Positions 1 through 7,801 of a stretch of 64,000 nucleotides of DNA are shown here, one piece after another. Positions within the stretch are counted from its first letter, which is position 1. Each line of letters starts with the position of its first letter. The notes beneath the pieces were generated by a model. That model was not told where the DNA came from. It was given only the letters and a program-made list of their open reading frames with translations, and did no database searches. Source of the stretch: Marinobacter changyiensis (GTDB lineage Bacteria; Pseudomonadota; Gammaproteobacteria; Pseudomonadales; Oleiphilaceae); NCBI RefSeq assembly GCF_009193265.1, contig NZ_VZZZ01000002.1, positions 369,824 to 433,823 of the forward strand. Reading direction: 5' to 3'. The translations under genes and the position numbers were made by a program.

Positions 1-270
1 GAGCATCAGGTACAGCTGTTTTTCGTTGCCGCTGAGAGTTTCATCCCAGAGGTCGAATAATTCCTTGGTTTCGGCCAGTGAAAAACCCATACGCTTACCG
101 CGCAGAATGAGCTTGAGGCGGACCCGGTCCTTGGAGCTGAAAATCCGCGTCTGGCCTTTGCGATCAGGCTTCAGCAGACCCTGATCCTCGTAAAAGCGCA
201 TGCTTCGCGTGGTTACATCAAACTCCCGGGACAGCTCGCTAATGCTGTAAGTTTTTTTGGTCGACAACAT
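1..270 (-). CDS. liuR: MerR-family transcriptional regulator, LiuR-like (3' end off window)
   Basis: The reverse strand encodes 90 residues from an ATG at 268-270 and runs off the window edge, so the C-terminal part is not seen. The N-terminus (YSISELSREFDVTTRSMRFY, then EDQGLL) is a MerR winged helix-turn-helix, followed by a segment (RVRLKLILRGKRMGFSLAE) typical of the LiuR subgroup that controls branched-chain amino-acid and acyl-CoA catabolism in proteobacteria. Its position downstream of the bkd operon and the operator-like palindrome 34 bp upstream of its start fit autoregulation plus control of the neighbours. A PsrA/FadR-type role is excluded by fold. The LiuR assignment is inference from sequence style and context. 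Confidence 0.8.
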   Translation of the reverse strand, partial: MLSTKKTYSISELSREFDVTTRSMRFYEDQGLLKPDRKGQTRIFSSKDRVRLKLILRGKRMGFSLAETKELFDLWDETLSGNEKQLYLML

Positions 271-275
271 GTTGT

Positions 276-291
276 TTACCTTTTTAGGTAA
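276..291 (-). promoter_or_regulatory. Small hairpin overlapping the RBS of the MerR gene
   Basis: On the minus strand TTACCT-AAAA-AGGTAA forms a perfect 6-bp stem with a 4-nt loop. It ends 5 nt before the ATG, and its 3' arm contains the only purine-rich ribosome-binding stretch (AGG). It could dampen translation or be part of an operator. Seen directly; function is inferred. Confidence 0.4.
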
Positions 292-303
292 GGTTAGATA
301 AAG

Positions 304-320
304 TTTACGTAAACGTAAAG
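304..320. promoter_or_regulatory. Operator-like site upstream of the MerR gene
   Basis: The forward strand reads TTTACGTAAACGTAAAG and contains the perfect 10-bp palindrome TTTACGTAAA. A second site at 5935-5951 matches it at 14 of 17 positions and lies between the divergent bkd and aidB-like genes. Two near-identical copies in front of functionally linked transcription units suggest a common regulator, most simply the adjacent MerR protein. Confidence 0.6.
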
Positions 321-407
321 TAGTTTTGAACCTGGCGATGTTAAATTCAGCAACGGATTCTAACAGGTGTCGGTGCCCGGTTGCTTTCAGGGTATTGAAA
401 AGCATCA

Positions 408-2291
408 CTATCCGGGTTTTCGTCTGGCCCCCGGTTTCCCGGCAGCAGCGGCCTCCGCACGCGGATTCTTCGGGTAGTAACGTTCCGGCATGCGTTCGAT
501 GTGGGCGAAAAACTTGGTGTCCTTGTACGGCATCTTCATAAAACCGGACACGCCCAGCCCTTCGATTCGGGGTACGAGGGACAGGATTTCGTCGAGATAA
601 TACCGAAAGTCCTCTTCCCGGGCCGGGTCCAGAAGTCGGTAGTGGCTGTGGATCTTGAGGTGATCCGGCAGCGCTTCAAAGATGATCATGCCGGTGTGGT
701 GGATGGTGTTGAGTGCCTCCAGCGCGGTGATGATGGCTGTTGGCAGCACCAGAAACTCTTCCGGGTCGGGACCGTCCTCGAAGTAGGAGTGGACTCGGGA
801 GTGGTCTTCAACTTCCGGTACGGCGCTCACTTCATAAGGCAGTTTCATGTCGGCGGCTACCACAAACGGCTCCTCCGGTCCGGCCCGATCGATGTGCAGG
901 GTATCCCGGGCATTGAACAGGCAGCTTTTGAAGATGCCCTGCCGGTAGATGGCCCGGGCCAGATTGACCATGTTGTTTACGGCCGTGATAAAGGCGGTTT
1001 TAAGCTCCGGATCATGCAGGTTCAGGGAGGTGTCCACATAGATGCCGTCGCTTTCCCACCGCACTGCCAGCCCACCCACGACCGGGTAACGACCAAGCCG
1101 GCTGACCGACGCCAGAAAGGCTTTTTCGGTATCTCCCATGCCCTGCATGAAGTTTTTATAGTAGCGGTCCAGCTGCACGTCGTTGACGTCGTTCAGGGTC
1201 TCCTGGGCATGTTCCTGCCTCAGGAAGGACTTGCGGGAGCTGTACACCACCGTGTCAATCTCGCGCCGGGCCGGTCTCAGCCACACCGGCACCAGAGGCG
1301 TGATGGGAAAACCGGGCAGGTCGATCATGACGCTGCGGGCAAGACGGGGCATCTCTTTGAGATAATAATCGCCGGCCTTCCTGCGCAGCTCCGGGTTCGG
1401 GTCCAGCATGCCCTCCAGCATCCGGGCGAATTCCATTGGCAGGCCCAGGGAAGTCGGCGGAATAGCCTGGTGACCAAATCGGCAGGACTGGCCGGAAGCC
1501 AGGGCATAGAGCGTACCTGCGGCGCCCTGCTCATCGAACCGGGGGGACGACAGGCCGCCGTTGAGCTGCTCCTCGCCGATGAAGTAGACATCCCCCAGCC
1601 GGGCGTTGGTCTGCTGCAGGTTGTCGGACATCAATTCCATGACGTTGGCAGCAACAAATTGCTGGTTTTGATCCAGCTGGGCAAACACAGAGGAGCCCCA
1701 GTCGATCAGGGCAATGTTTTCGTGAAGGGCATCAAATACCAGGTTGGAGGGTTTGATATCGCCGTGGACGATGGGTCGGCTGGCCGGCCCTGATTCCCGG
1801 CGCAGGCAGCGCAAAATGTCGGCCAGTTGGTCGGCAATGCGCATCACCAGGCGGGGTCTCAGGCAGCCCTCTTTTAATGACACTTCTTCCAGATTGATGC
1901 CAGGCGCCCGTTCCATGACCAGGATGGGCTGATTGCGGGCCTGTTGAAACGCGATCAGGCGCGGCACCCGGGGGTGCTCGACCTGTTCGAGCATGAACGC
2001 CTCTTCCTCCAGCCGGTCCTGCAGGTGTCTGGGCAGGGTGACGCGGGTAAACTTGAATACGTGCTCCAGTTTCCTCGCGCCTTCCCGTTCCAGAACCCCT
2101 GCAAACACGAAACCATAGGCGCCTTTGCCAACCATCTCGATATTCCGGTAACCCAGCTGTTCCAGCTGGGTGGTACACAGTGCCACCCAGTCCTTGAGCT
2201 TCTTGGCGTCGTGCTGGCTGAGCAGATAGATAGACTGCTCTTCCGGAATATAGAACTGCTGCAGCGGGGTCGGTTGCGCCGATGGTTGCAT
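408..2291 (-). CDS. Hanks-type protein kinase domain protein, last gene of the bkd operon
   Basis: This 627-residue protein has an N-terminal kinase fold. It shows a glycine-rich loop (GKGAYGFVFAG, about 55-65), a lysine in VFK at 80, a glutamate-rich alphaC region near 96, a catalytic loop HGDIKPSN at 176-183 and a metal-binding DWG in place of DFG at 197-199. The HGD and DWG variants occur in atypical bacterial kinases, and all catalytic residues (K, D, N, D) remain. The last 300 residues match no domain I recognise. It starts 8 nt after the stop of bkdB, so it should be co-transcribed and perhaps translationally coupled with the branched-chain 2-oxoacid dehydrogenase genes. The substrate is unknown; E1-alpha is an attractive candidate. 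No membrane segment or sensor domain is visible, so it is probably cytoplasmic. Confidence 0.8.
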   Translation of the reverse strand: MQPSAQPTPLQQFYIPEEQSIYLLSQHDAKKLKDWVALCTTQLEQLGYRNIEMVGKGAYGFVFAGVLEREGARKLEHVFKFTRVTLPRHLQDRLEEEAFMLEQVEHPRVPRLIAFQQARNQPILVMERAPGINLEEVSLKEGCLRPRLVMRIADQLADILRCLRRESGPASRPIVHGDIKPSNLVFDALHENIALIDWGSSVFAQLDQNQQFVAANVMELMSDNLQQTNARLGDVYFIGEEQLNGGLSSPRFDEQGAAGTLYALASGQSCRFGHQAIPPTSLGLPMEFARMLEGMLDPNPELRRKAGDYYLKEMPRLARSVMIDLPGFPITPLVPVWLRPARREIDTVVYSSRKSFLRQEHAQETLNDVNDVQLDRYYKNFMQGMGDTEKAFLASVSRLGRYPVVGGLAVRWESDGIYVDTSLNLHDPELKTAFITAVNNMVNLARAIYRQGIFKSCLFNARDTLHIDRAGPEEPFVVAADMKLPYEVSAVPEVEDHSRVHSYFEDGPDPEEFLVLPTAIITALEALNTIHHTGMIIFEALPDHLKIHSHYRLLDPAREEDFRYYLDEILSLVPRIEGLGVSGFMKMPYKDTKFFAHIERMPERYYPKNPRAEAAAAGKPGARRKPG

Positions 2292-2299
2292 CTTTTGCC

Positions 2300-3619
2300 T
2301 CAGCCCAGATGCAGCAGCATCGACTCGGGCGACTCCAGATAGCCCTTCCAGCGGTTACAGAAGCGCGCGATGGTGCCGCCGTCGATGACGCGGTGATCCC
2401 CCGCCCAGCTGGCCGTCATGATGGCCCGCTCCACGACCTGGCCGTTGGCGTCGAAGCGGGGCAAGCGCTGGGTGCGCCCCAACGCGACAATCGCGACTTC
2501 CGGTGCATTGATAATGGGAGCCGCATGAACACCGCCCAGCGCACCGATGTTGGAGATCGAAATCGTGCCGCCCTGAAGGTCTTCCTGCCGTACCCGGCCG
2601 TCCCTCGCTGCCGCTGTCAGGCGAGCGACCTCTGCGGCGATCTCAAGCAGCGTCAGACTCTCGACGCCTTTCACGTTGGGCACAATCAGACCGGCTTTGC
2701 TGTCCACCGCCATGCCGATGTTGCACCGGGGCTGATAATGGATTTCGGTGACCTCATCGTTAAGGCGACTGTTGAGGATAGGAAAATCCCGAATTGCCAG
2801 TGCCATCGCCTTCATGATGAAAGGCATCAGGGTGATGCGGGAACCCAGCGCTTCCACTTCCGGCTTGAGCCGCTCCCGAAGCGCCATCAGGTCCGTCATG
2901 TCGATGTCTTCACTGTAGATAAAGTGGGGGATCTTCGAGGCCACCACCATGCGTTTGGCCATCACTGCCCGCATGCCTTTGATGGACTCAACCCTGGGCT
3001 GCGGTTCGCCTGAAGGCTTGCCTTCATCTTTGGCTGCGCCGGCGGACAGGTCACTGGTGGCATCCGGACTGTCGAGATGAGCCAGCACATCGGCTTTCAG
3101 CACCCGGCCATCCTTGCCGGTGCCGTGAACCGCTGACAGCTCCAGCTCGTGCTCACGTGCCAGTCGACGGACCGCAGGGCTGGCGGGCGTACGCTGGTGA
3201 GGGGATTCACTCGACGTTTTGGCTGCCGAAACCGGTGCGGTGTCGCCGGCTTTCGCGTCGGGCTCCGGCGCTGGTTTGGCAGGCGCTGCTGTGCTCTTGT
3301 CCTGTTCAGTCTCCCGGTTCTGATCCGGCTCAGGGCTGTCCTCTCTTTCCTTTGCAACGTCCTGCTGTCCGGAGCTTTCCTGATCCTGTGGCTCGTAACC
3401 AAACAGTGGCGCGTGCACTTTGGCAATCTGGCCCTGGTCGCAATACAGTTTGGTCACCCGGCCCGCTTCCGGGGCGGTGATTTCCACCAGTGCCTTGTCG
3501 GTCATGACTTCGACCACCGGCTGGTCTTCCTCGATCATGTCGCCTTCACTTACCAGCCATTGGACCAGCTCGCATTCCACGATACCTTCGCCGATATCGG
3601 GCAGTATAAAATCACTCAT
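2300..3619 (-). CDS. bkdB: Branched-chain 2-oxoacid dehydrogenase E2 (lipoamide acyltransferase)
   Basis: This 439-residue dihydrolipoyl acyltransferase is the core of the branched-chain 2-oxoacid dehydrogenase complex. It passes the acyl group from E1 to CoA. One lipoyl domain is present (residues 1-80, lipoyl lysine in MTDKALVEI at K42). A charged, proline-rich linker follows, then a peripheral subunit-binding domain (about 144-182, SPAVRRLAREHELEL) and the catalytic domain ending with DHRVIDGG (His 409). Gene order E1-alpha, E1-beta, E2, all minus strand with gaps of 1-26 nt, indicates one operon. No E3 (lpd) gene follows; the usual third position is taken by a protein kinase gene, so E3 must come from elsewhere. 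Confidence 0.93.
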   Translation of the reverse strand: MSDFILPDIGEGIVECELVQWLVSEGDMIEEDQPVVEVMTDKALVEITAPEAGRVTKLYCDQGQIAKVHAPLFGYEPQDQESSGQQDVAKEREDSPEPDQNRETEQDKSTAAPAKPAPEPDAKAGDTAPVSAAKTSSESPHQRTPASPAVRRLAREHELELSAVHGTGKDGRVLKADVLAHLDSPDATSDLSAGAAKDEGKPSGEPQPRVESIKGMRAVMAKRMVVASKIPHFIYSEDIDMTDLMALRERLKPEVEALGSRITLMPFIMKAMALAIRDFPILNSRLNDEVTEIHYQPRCNIGMAVDSKAGLIVPNVKGVESLTLLEIAAEVARLTAAARDGRVRQEDLQGGTISISNIGALGGVHAAPIINAPEVAIVALGRTQRLPRFDANGQVVERAIMTASWAGDHRVIDGGTIARFCNRWKGYLESPESMLLHLG

Positions 3620-3645
3620 AGTTGCTCTCCTGTCCTGGTATCAGC

Positions 3646-4623
3646 CTAGAATTCGACGCTCGCCCTGATGGCCTCAAAGACCTTCAGGTGGTCCGGTAAA
3701 TACTCCTTCTCCAATGCCAGCGGGAAGGGGGTATCCAGCCCGGTCACGCGGGCGATCGGGGATTCCAGGTAGAGAAAGCAACGCTCCTGGATCGTGGCTG
3801 CAATTTCCCCGGCAAATCCGCCGGTCAGGGGTGCCTCGTGGGATATCAGCAGGCGACCGGTTTTGAACACCGAGTCCGCCACTGTTTCCACATCCCAGGG
3901 CAGGATGGTGCGCAAGTCGATTACCTCACAGGAAATGCCTTCCTTCTCGGCCAGTTCGACCGCCTGAGTCAGCACTTCCATTTGCGCGCCCCAGGCCAGC
4001 AGAGTGATGTCGGTGCCTTCCTTGACCACTTCTGCCTGGCCGAGGGGCAAGCGATACTCTTCCTCCGGCACCTCACCGGTGGAGGCCCGGTACAATCGTT
4101 TGGGCTCGAAGAACAGCACCGGATTGGGGTCATGGATGGAGGCCAGCAGCAGGCCTTTGGCCTGATGCGGATTACGGGGCACCACCACCTTCAGGCCCGG
4201 GGTGTGGGCGAAATAGGCTTCCGGTGACTGGGAGTGATAGAGCCCGCCCGCAATGCCGCCACCGTATGGCGCCCGGATGGTCAGGCCGCCGACATTGAAG
4301 AGATTGCCGGAGCGATAGCGGAATTTGGCGGACTCGTTCACGATCTGGTCAAAGGCCGGAAAGATGTAGTCGGCAAACTGGATTTCCGCCACCGCCACGG
4401 AGCCCTGGGCTGCCAGGCCGTTGGCAAACCCGATGATGCCTTGCTCTACCAGAGGCGTGTTGAAGCAGCGGGCTTTGCCGTATTTCTGCTGCAGGTTACT
4501 GGTGGCCCGGAAGACACCGCCGAAAATACCGACGTCTTCGCCGAAGCACAGCACCCGCTCGTTCTCCGCCATGGCGATGTCCAGGGCATCGTTAATCGCT
4601 TGCAGCATATTCATCTTGGCCAT
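3646..4623 (-). CDS. bkdA2: Branched-chain 2-oxoacid dehydrogenase E1 beta subunit
   Basis: This 325-residue subunit is of normal length for the family. It pairs with E1-alpha to decarboxylate branched-chain 2-oxoacids from Val, Leu and Ile. The N-terminus ([20 protein letters not shown]) and the block [20 protein letters not shown] are signature regions of transketolase-type E1-beta, and the C-terminal transketolase domain ([20 protein letters not shown]) follows. The ATG comes one base after the stop codon of bkdA1, so translation is probably coupled. The match to branched-chain rather than pyruvate E1-beta rests on these motifs and on the LiuR-like context. Confidence 0.92.
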   Translation of the reverse strand: MAKMNMLQAINDALDIAMAENERVLCFGEDVGIFGGVFRATSNLQQKYGKARCFNTPLVEQGIIGFANGLAAQGSVAVAEIQFADYIFPAFDQIVNESAKFRYRSGNLFNVGGLTIRAPYGGGIAGGLYHSQSPEAYFAHTPGLKVVVPRNPHQAKGLLLASIHDPNPVLFFEPKRLYRASTGEVPEEEYRLPLGQAEVVKEGTDITLLAWGAQMEVLTQAVELAEKEGISCEVIDLRTILPWDVETVADSVFKTGRLLISHEAPLTGGFAGEIAATIQERCFLYLESPIARVTGLDTPFPLALEKEYLPDHLKVFEAIRASVEF

Positions 4624-4624
4624 G

Positions 4625-5815
4625 TTACGCCCCTCCCTTGGCTTGCTCGGCGGTCTTGGGATAAGCGTCCGGATACTTGCGGATATGCGCCTTCAGATTG
4701 TCGAGCTGGCGGGCCAGTTCCGGAGTTACCTCTTGATAAACATCGCTCACCAGACTGTCTAATGGTGGTGGCGGGCGTTTCTGGGCGCGCTTCATGGTTT
4801 CAAGCACTTCCCGGCGGTAGTTTTCCTGCAGCTGCTTTTCATCGTCATCACTCCACCAGTCGGCAGCTTGCAACCACGCTTTCATGCGCAGGATCGGGTC
4901 TTTATCGCGCCAGATCTGCTCTTCATCCTTGCTGCGGTAACCGGAGGGATCATCCGAGGAGGAGTGCGCGGCCAGACGGTAGCTCATGGCCTCGATCAGC
5001 ACCGGGCGGTTGTCTTCCACGGCCAGGCGCCGGGCCTGTCGAGTAGCTTCGAACATCGCGAGGATGTCATTGCCGTCCACCCGGATCACATCCATTTTGT
5101 AACCGTACGCCCGGGGCGCCACACCGTCGGCGGCGAACTGTTCGGCGGCCGGAGTGGAAATGGCATAACCGTTGTTACGGCACAGGAAAATCACCGGTAC
5201 CCGGTGCACCGCGGCCATATTGAGTGCGGCGTGGAAATCGCCTTCGGAGGCGGCCCCTTCACCAAAATAGACAATGGTGCAGTGGCCTTCGCCGGCAAGT
5301 TTCTGGCCATAGGCGTAACCCGTGGCCTGGGGAATCTGGGTAGCCAGGGGCGAGGAAATCGTCATGTAGTTGAGTTCGCTGGAGCCATAATGAATCGGCA
5401 TCTGACGGCCTTTGCCGTAGTCTTCTTCATTGCCGAACATCTGATTCATGAACTCATCGGTGGTGAAGCCCCGATAGACCAGCGCGCCCTGTTCCCGATA
5501 CTGGGCCATGATCATGTCGGCGTCATCAAGAGCGGCGGTGCTGCCGATTACCGCGGCTTCCTCACCGGTACACTGCATGTAGAAGCTCAGGCGGCCCTGG
5601 CGCTGGGCGGCGAGCATGCGCTCGTCCAATACCCGGGTATAAACCATGGCGCGGTATATGCGAAGCGCCTGGTCTTTTTCAAGATCCGGTGCTTTGGCGC
5701 CTTTATAGAGGGTGCCGTCCTGCTTGAGGAGCTGGAAGGTGGCAATGCTGAATTCGGCACCGTCGGTAAACGCCGGCTTATGCACGACCTTGGGTTTTCT
5801 TGTTTTACTGACCAT
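4625..5815 (-). CDS. bkdA1: Branched-chain 2-oxoacid dehydrogenase E1 alpha subunit
   Basis: The 396-residue product is the thiamine-diphosphate-binding subunit of E1. The TPP motif runs from GEGAASEGD (185-193) to NNGYAIST (214-221). The phosphorylation loop [11 protein letters not shown] (284-294) aligns with the HSTSDDSSAYR loop of animal BCKDH E1-alpha. I chose the ATG at 5815 because AGGAAGAGG lies just upstream of it; an in-frame ATG at 5869 has no such site. It is the first gene of the bkd operon and lies opposite the AidB-like gene, with an operator-like site about 120 bp upstream of its start. Conservation of both serines at the phosphosite positions is notable because a kinase gene closes the operon. 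Confidence 0.93.
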   Translation of the reverse strand: MVSKTRKPKVVHKPAFTDGAEFSIATFQLLKQDGTLYKGAKAPDLEKDQALRIYRAMVYTRVLDERMLAAQRQGRLSFYMQCTGEEAAVIGSTAALDDADMIMAQYREQGALVYRGFTTDEFMNQMFGNEEDYGKGRQMPIHYGSSELNYMTISSPLATQIPQATGYAYGQKLAGEGHCTIVYFGEGAASEGDFHAALNMAAVHRVPVIFLCRNNGYAISTPAAEQFAADGVAPRAYGYKMDVIRVDGNDILAMFEATRQARRLAVEDNRPVLIEAMSYRLAAHSSSDDPSGYRSKDEEQIWRDKDPILRMKAWLQAADWWSDDDEKQLQENYRREVLETMKRAQKRPPPPLDSLVSDVYQEVTPELARQLDNLKAHIRKYPDAYPKTAEQAKGGA

Positions 5816-5934
5816 AATCCTCTTCCTGGGGTAGTGGTTTGAGGAGCGAAAAGCCCCTTGTGAGGGCATCGGTTATTCAACAAACGTCGGCAGAAGGGCT
5901 GCTGGGTAAGCAATCCATCATGGCTGACTTGAGG

Positions 5935-5951
5935 TTTACTTTAACGTAAAG
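5935..5951. promoter_or_regulatory. Second copy of the operator-like site, in the bkdA1/aidB divergent region
   Basis: TTTACTTTAACGTAAAG matches the 304-320 site at 14 of 17 positions. It contains the inverted repeat ACTTTA-ACG-TAAAGT (5938-5952). It lies about 120 bp from each of the two divergent start codons, where it could control both units. A MerR/LiuR-type regulator is the likely ligand (inference). Confidence 0.6.
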
Positions 5952-6064
5952 TGCACGGTGACGACAGAGTGAAATGCTTCTGTTTTTTGAAAGCTTAGTC
6001 CGTCTTTTTTCGATGTACAAAGCCGTTGCGGCCGAACCGGTGTCATCAATGCGGAGGGAACCCC

Positions 6065-7714
6065 ATGAATATGTATTATGAGACCCATGAGGTGGTCAAC
6101 CAGGCCGGGGACCTGGTCAACTACAATGCGTTCACCAGTGACCTGGCGTTGACGCAGGCGGTGGACGTGTTCAACGCCCAGTGGGCGACCCCGAAATTGA
6201 GGGCCTGCGGCGAACTGGTGGGGTCCGATCGGGTTCAGCAGCTGGCCCGAAGCGCCAACCGCAACGAGCCTGAACTGCGAACCCATGACCGGTTTGGCCA
6301 CCGGATTGACCAGGTTGAGTTTCACCCGGCCTACCACGAATTGATGGATATGGTGTTCTCCAGTGAAACCCACTCCCTGGCATGGACTGAAAAACAGCCC
6401 GGCGGGCATGTTGCCAGGGCGGCCTTGAGCTATCTGTGGAACCAGGGCGAGAACGGAGTTTGCTGCCCCATGGGCATGACCTTCGCCTCGGTGGGCGCGC
6501 TTCGCCATGATCCAGCTCTGGCCGCGGAGTGGGAGCCACTGATCATGCGGGCCGGTTACGACAGCCGTCCGTTGCCTGCGCGCGACAAACGCGCCATCAC
6601 GGTCGGTATGGCGATGACCGAGAAGCAGGGTGGCTCCGACCTGCGCAAAACCCGGACCACAGCGCGACCTGCCAGCGCCCGGACCGGCTCCGGCGCCGAC
6701 TACCTGCTTACTGGCCACAAATGGTTTTTCTCCGTGCCGATGAGCGATGTTTTTCTGACCTTGGCCCAGACCGAGACTGGCGTGTCCTGTTTTCTGGCCC
6801 CTGGCTGGTTGCCGGATGGCAGGCGCAACAATCTGCGTATCCAGCGCCTGAAAGAAAAATGCGGTAACCGCTCCAATGCCTCATCCGAAGTGGAATTCCA
6901 GGATCTGCACGCCGTGATGGTGGGCGAAGAGGGTCGCGGTATCCGGACCATTATCGAGATGGCCCATTTTACCCGCCTGGACTTTGCGGTCGGCTCCTCA
7001 GGGCTCATGCGCCAGGCTCTGGTGCAGGCGTTACATCACACCAGCAGCCGCTCCAGCTTCGGCGAGCGCATCGTCGATCAGCCGGTGATGGCGAACGTGG
7101 TCGCCGATCTGGCTGTCGAGTCCGAGGCGCAGATGTGGCTGAGCATGCGCCTGGCCCAGACTCTGGACCATCAGGATGCCGATGAGAAGGAGCGCCTGCT
7201 GTCCCGAATCGCCACCCCGATGGCGAAGTACTGGTCCTGCAAACAGGCGCCGATGTTTGTGGTGGAAGCGCTGGAGTGCCACGGTGGTAATGGCTTTATC
7301 GAAGACCACATGATGGCGCGCCTGTACCGGGAAGCCCCGTTGAACGGGATCTGGGAAGGCACCGGTAATATCATCTGCCTGGATGTGGTAAGGGCAGTCC
7401 AGCGGGAGCCGGAAACCGTTGATGCGGTAATGGAAGAAATCCGGGCGGGGCTGGATGACGATCCTCAACTGGCCGCCTGTGCCGACCGGGTGGAAGAGCA
7501 TTTGCGCCGGTTGCCGGACCACCAGGGCGAAGCTCGCCACACCGTTGAAATCATGGCCCACGCCCTGCAGGGCAGTCTGTTGCGCCGCTACGCGCCGGCT
7601 GCCGTAAGCGATGCGTTCCTGGCCAGCCGCCTGACCGGTCATAGCGGGCGCGCCTTCGGCACGCTGCCTGCCCAGATTGATACCAGAGCTATTATTGCGC
7701 GGGCCAGTGTCTGA
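6065..7714 (+). CDS. aidB: AidB-like acyl-CoA dehydrogenase family protein
   Basis: This 549-residue flavoprotein has blocks diagnostic of the E. coli AidB branch of acyl-CoA dehydrogenases: GMAMTEKQGGSDLRKTRT, GHKWFFSVPMSD, LKEKCGNRSNASSEVEFQ and YREAPLNGIWEGTGNIICLD. Length also fits AidB (541 residues) and is longer than ordinary acyl-CoA dehydrogenases (about 385). AidB is linked to the alkylation response and binds DNA, and has been assigned isovaleryl-CoA dehydrogenase activity. Here the setting beside bkd and under a shared operator argues for a metabolic role in branched-chain acyl-CoA turnover. Start chosen at 6065, with GGAGG at 6053-6057. Confidence 0.82.
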   Translation: MNMYYETHEVVNQAGDLVNYNAFTSDLALTQAVDVFNAQWATPKLRACGELVGSDRVQQLARSANRNEPELRTHDRFGHRIDQVEFHPAYHELMDMVFSSETHSLAWTEKQPGGHVARAALSYLWNQGENGVCCPMGMTFASVGALRHDPALAAEWEPLIMRAGYDSRPLPARDKRAITVGMAMTEKQGGSDLRKTRTTARPASARTGSGADYLLTGHKWFFSVPMSDVFLTLAQTETGVSCFLAPGWLPDGRRNNLRIQRLKEKCGNRSNASSEVEFQDLHAVMVGEEGRGIRTIIEMAHFTRLDFAVGSSGLMRQALVQALHHTSSRSSFGERIVDQPVMANVVADLAVESEAQMWLSMRLAQTLDHQDADEKERLLSRIATPMAKYWSCKQAPMFVVEALECHGGNGFIEDHMMARLYREAPLNGIWEGTGNIICLDVVRAVQREPETVDAVMEEIRAGLDDDPQLAACADRVEEHLRRLPDHQGEARHTVEIMAHALQGSLLRRYAPAAVSDAFLASRLTGHSGRAFGTLPAQIDTRAIIARASV

Positions 7715-7801
7715 ACTTGTTTTGTGCCAAAGCCCGGCCGTTGCCCTATAGTCAATAGGCCAGGCTTCAAACGCTTTTAACAACAACATCAGGAGGCCAG
7801 T

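Noticed and set aside
501..1793. Long plus-strand open frame opposite the bkd-operon kinase
   Set aside because: It lacks family motifs and is the antisense of a kinase gene with clear catalytic residues; high-GC antisense frames are common.
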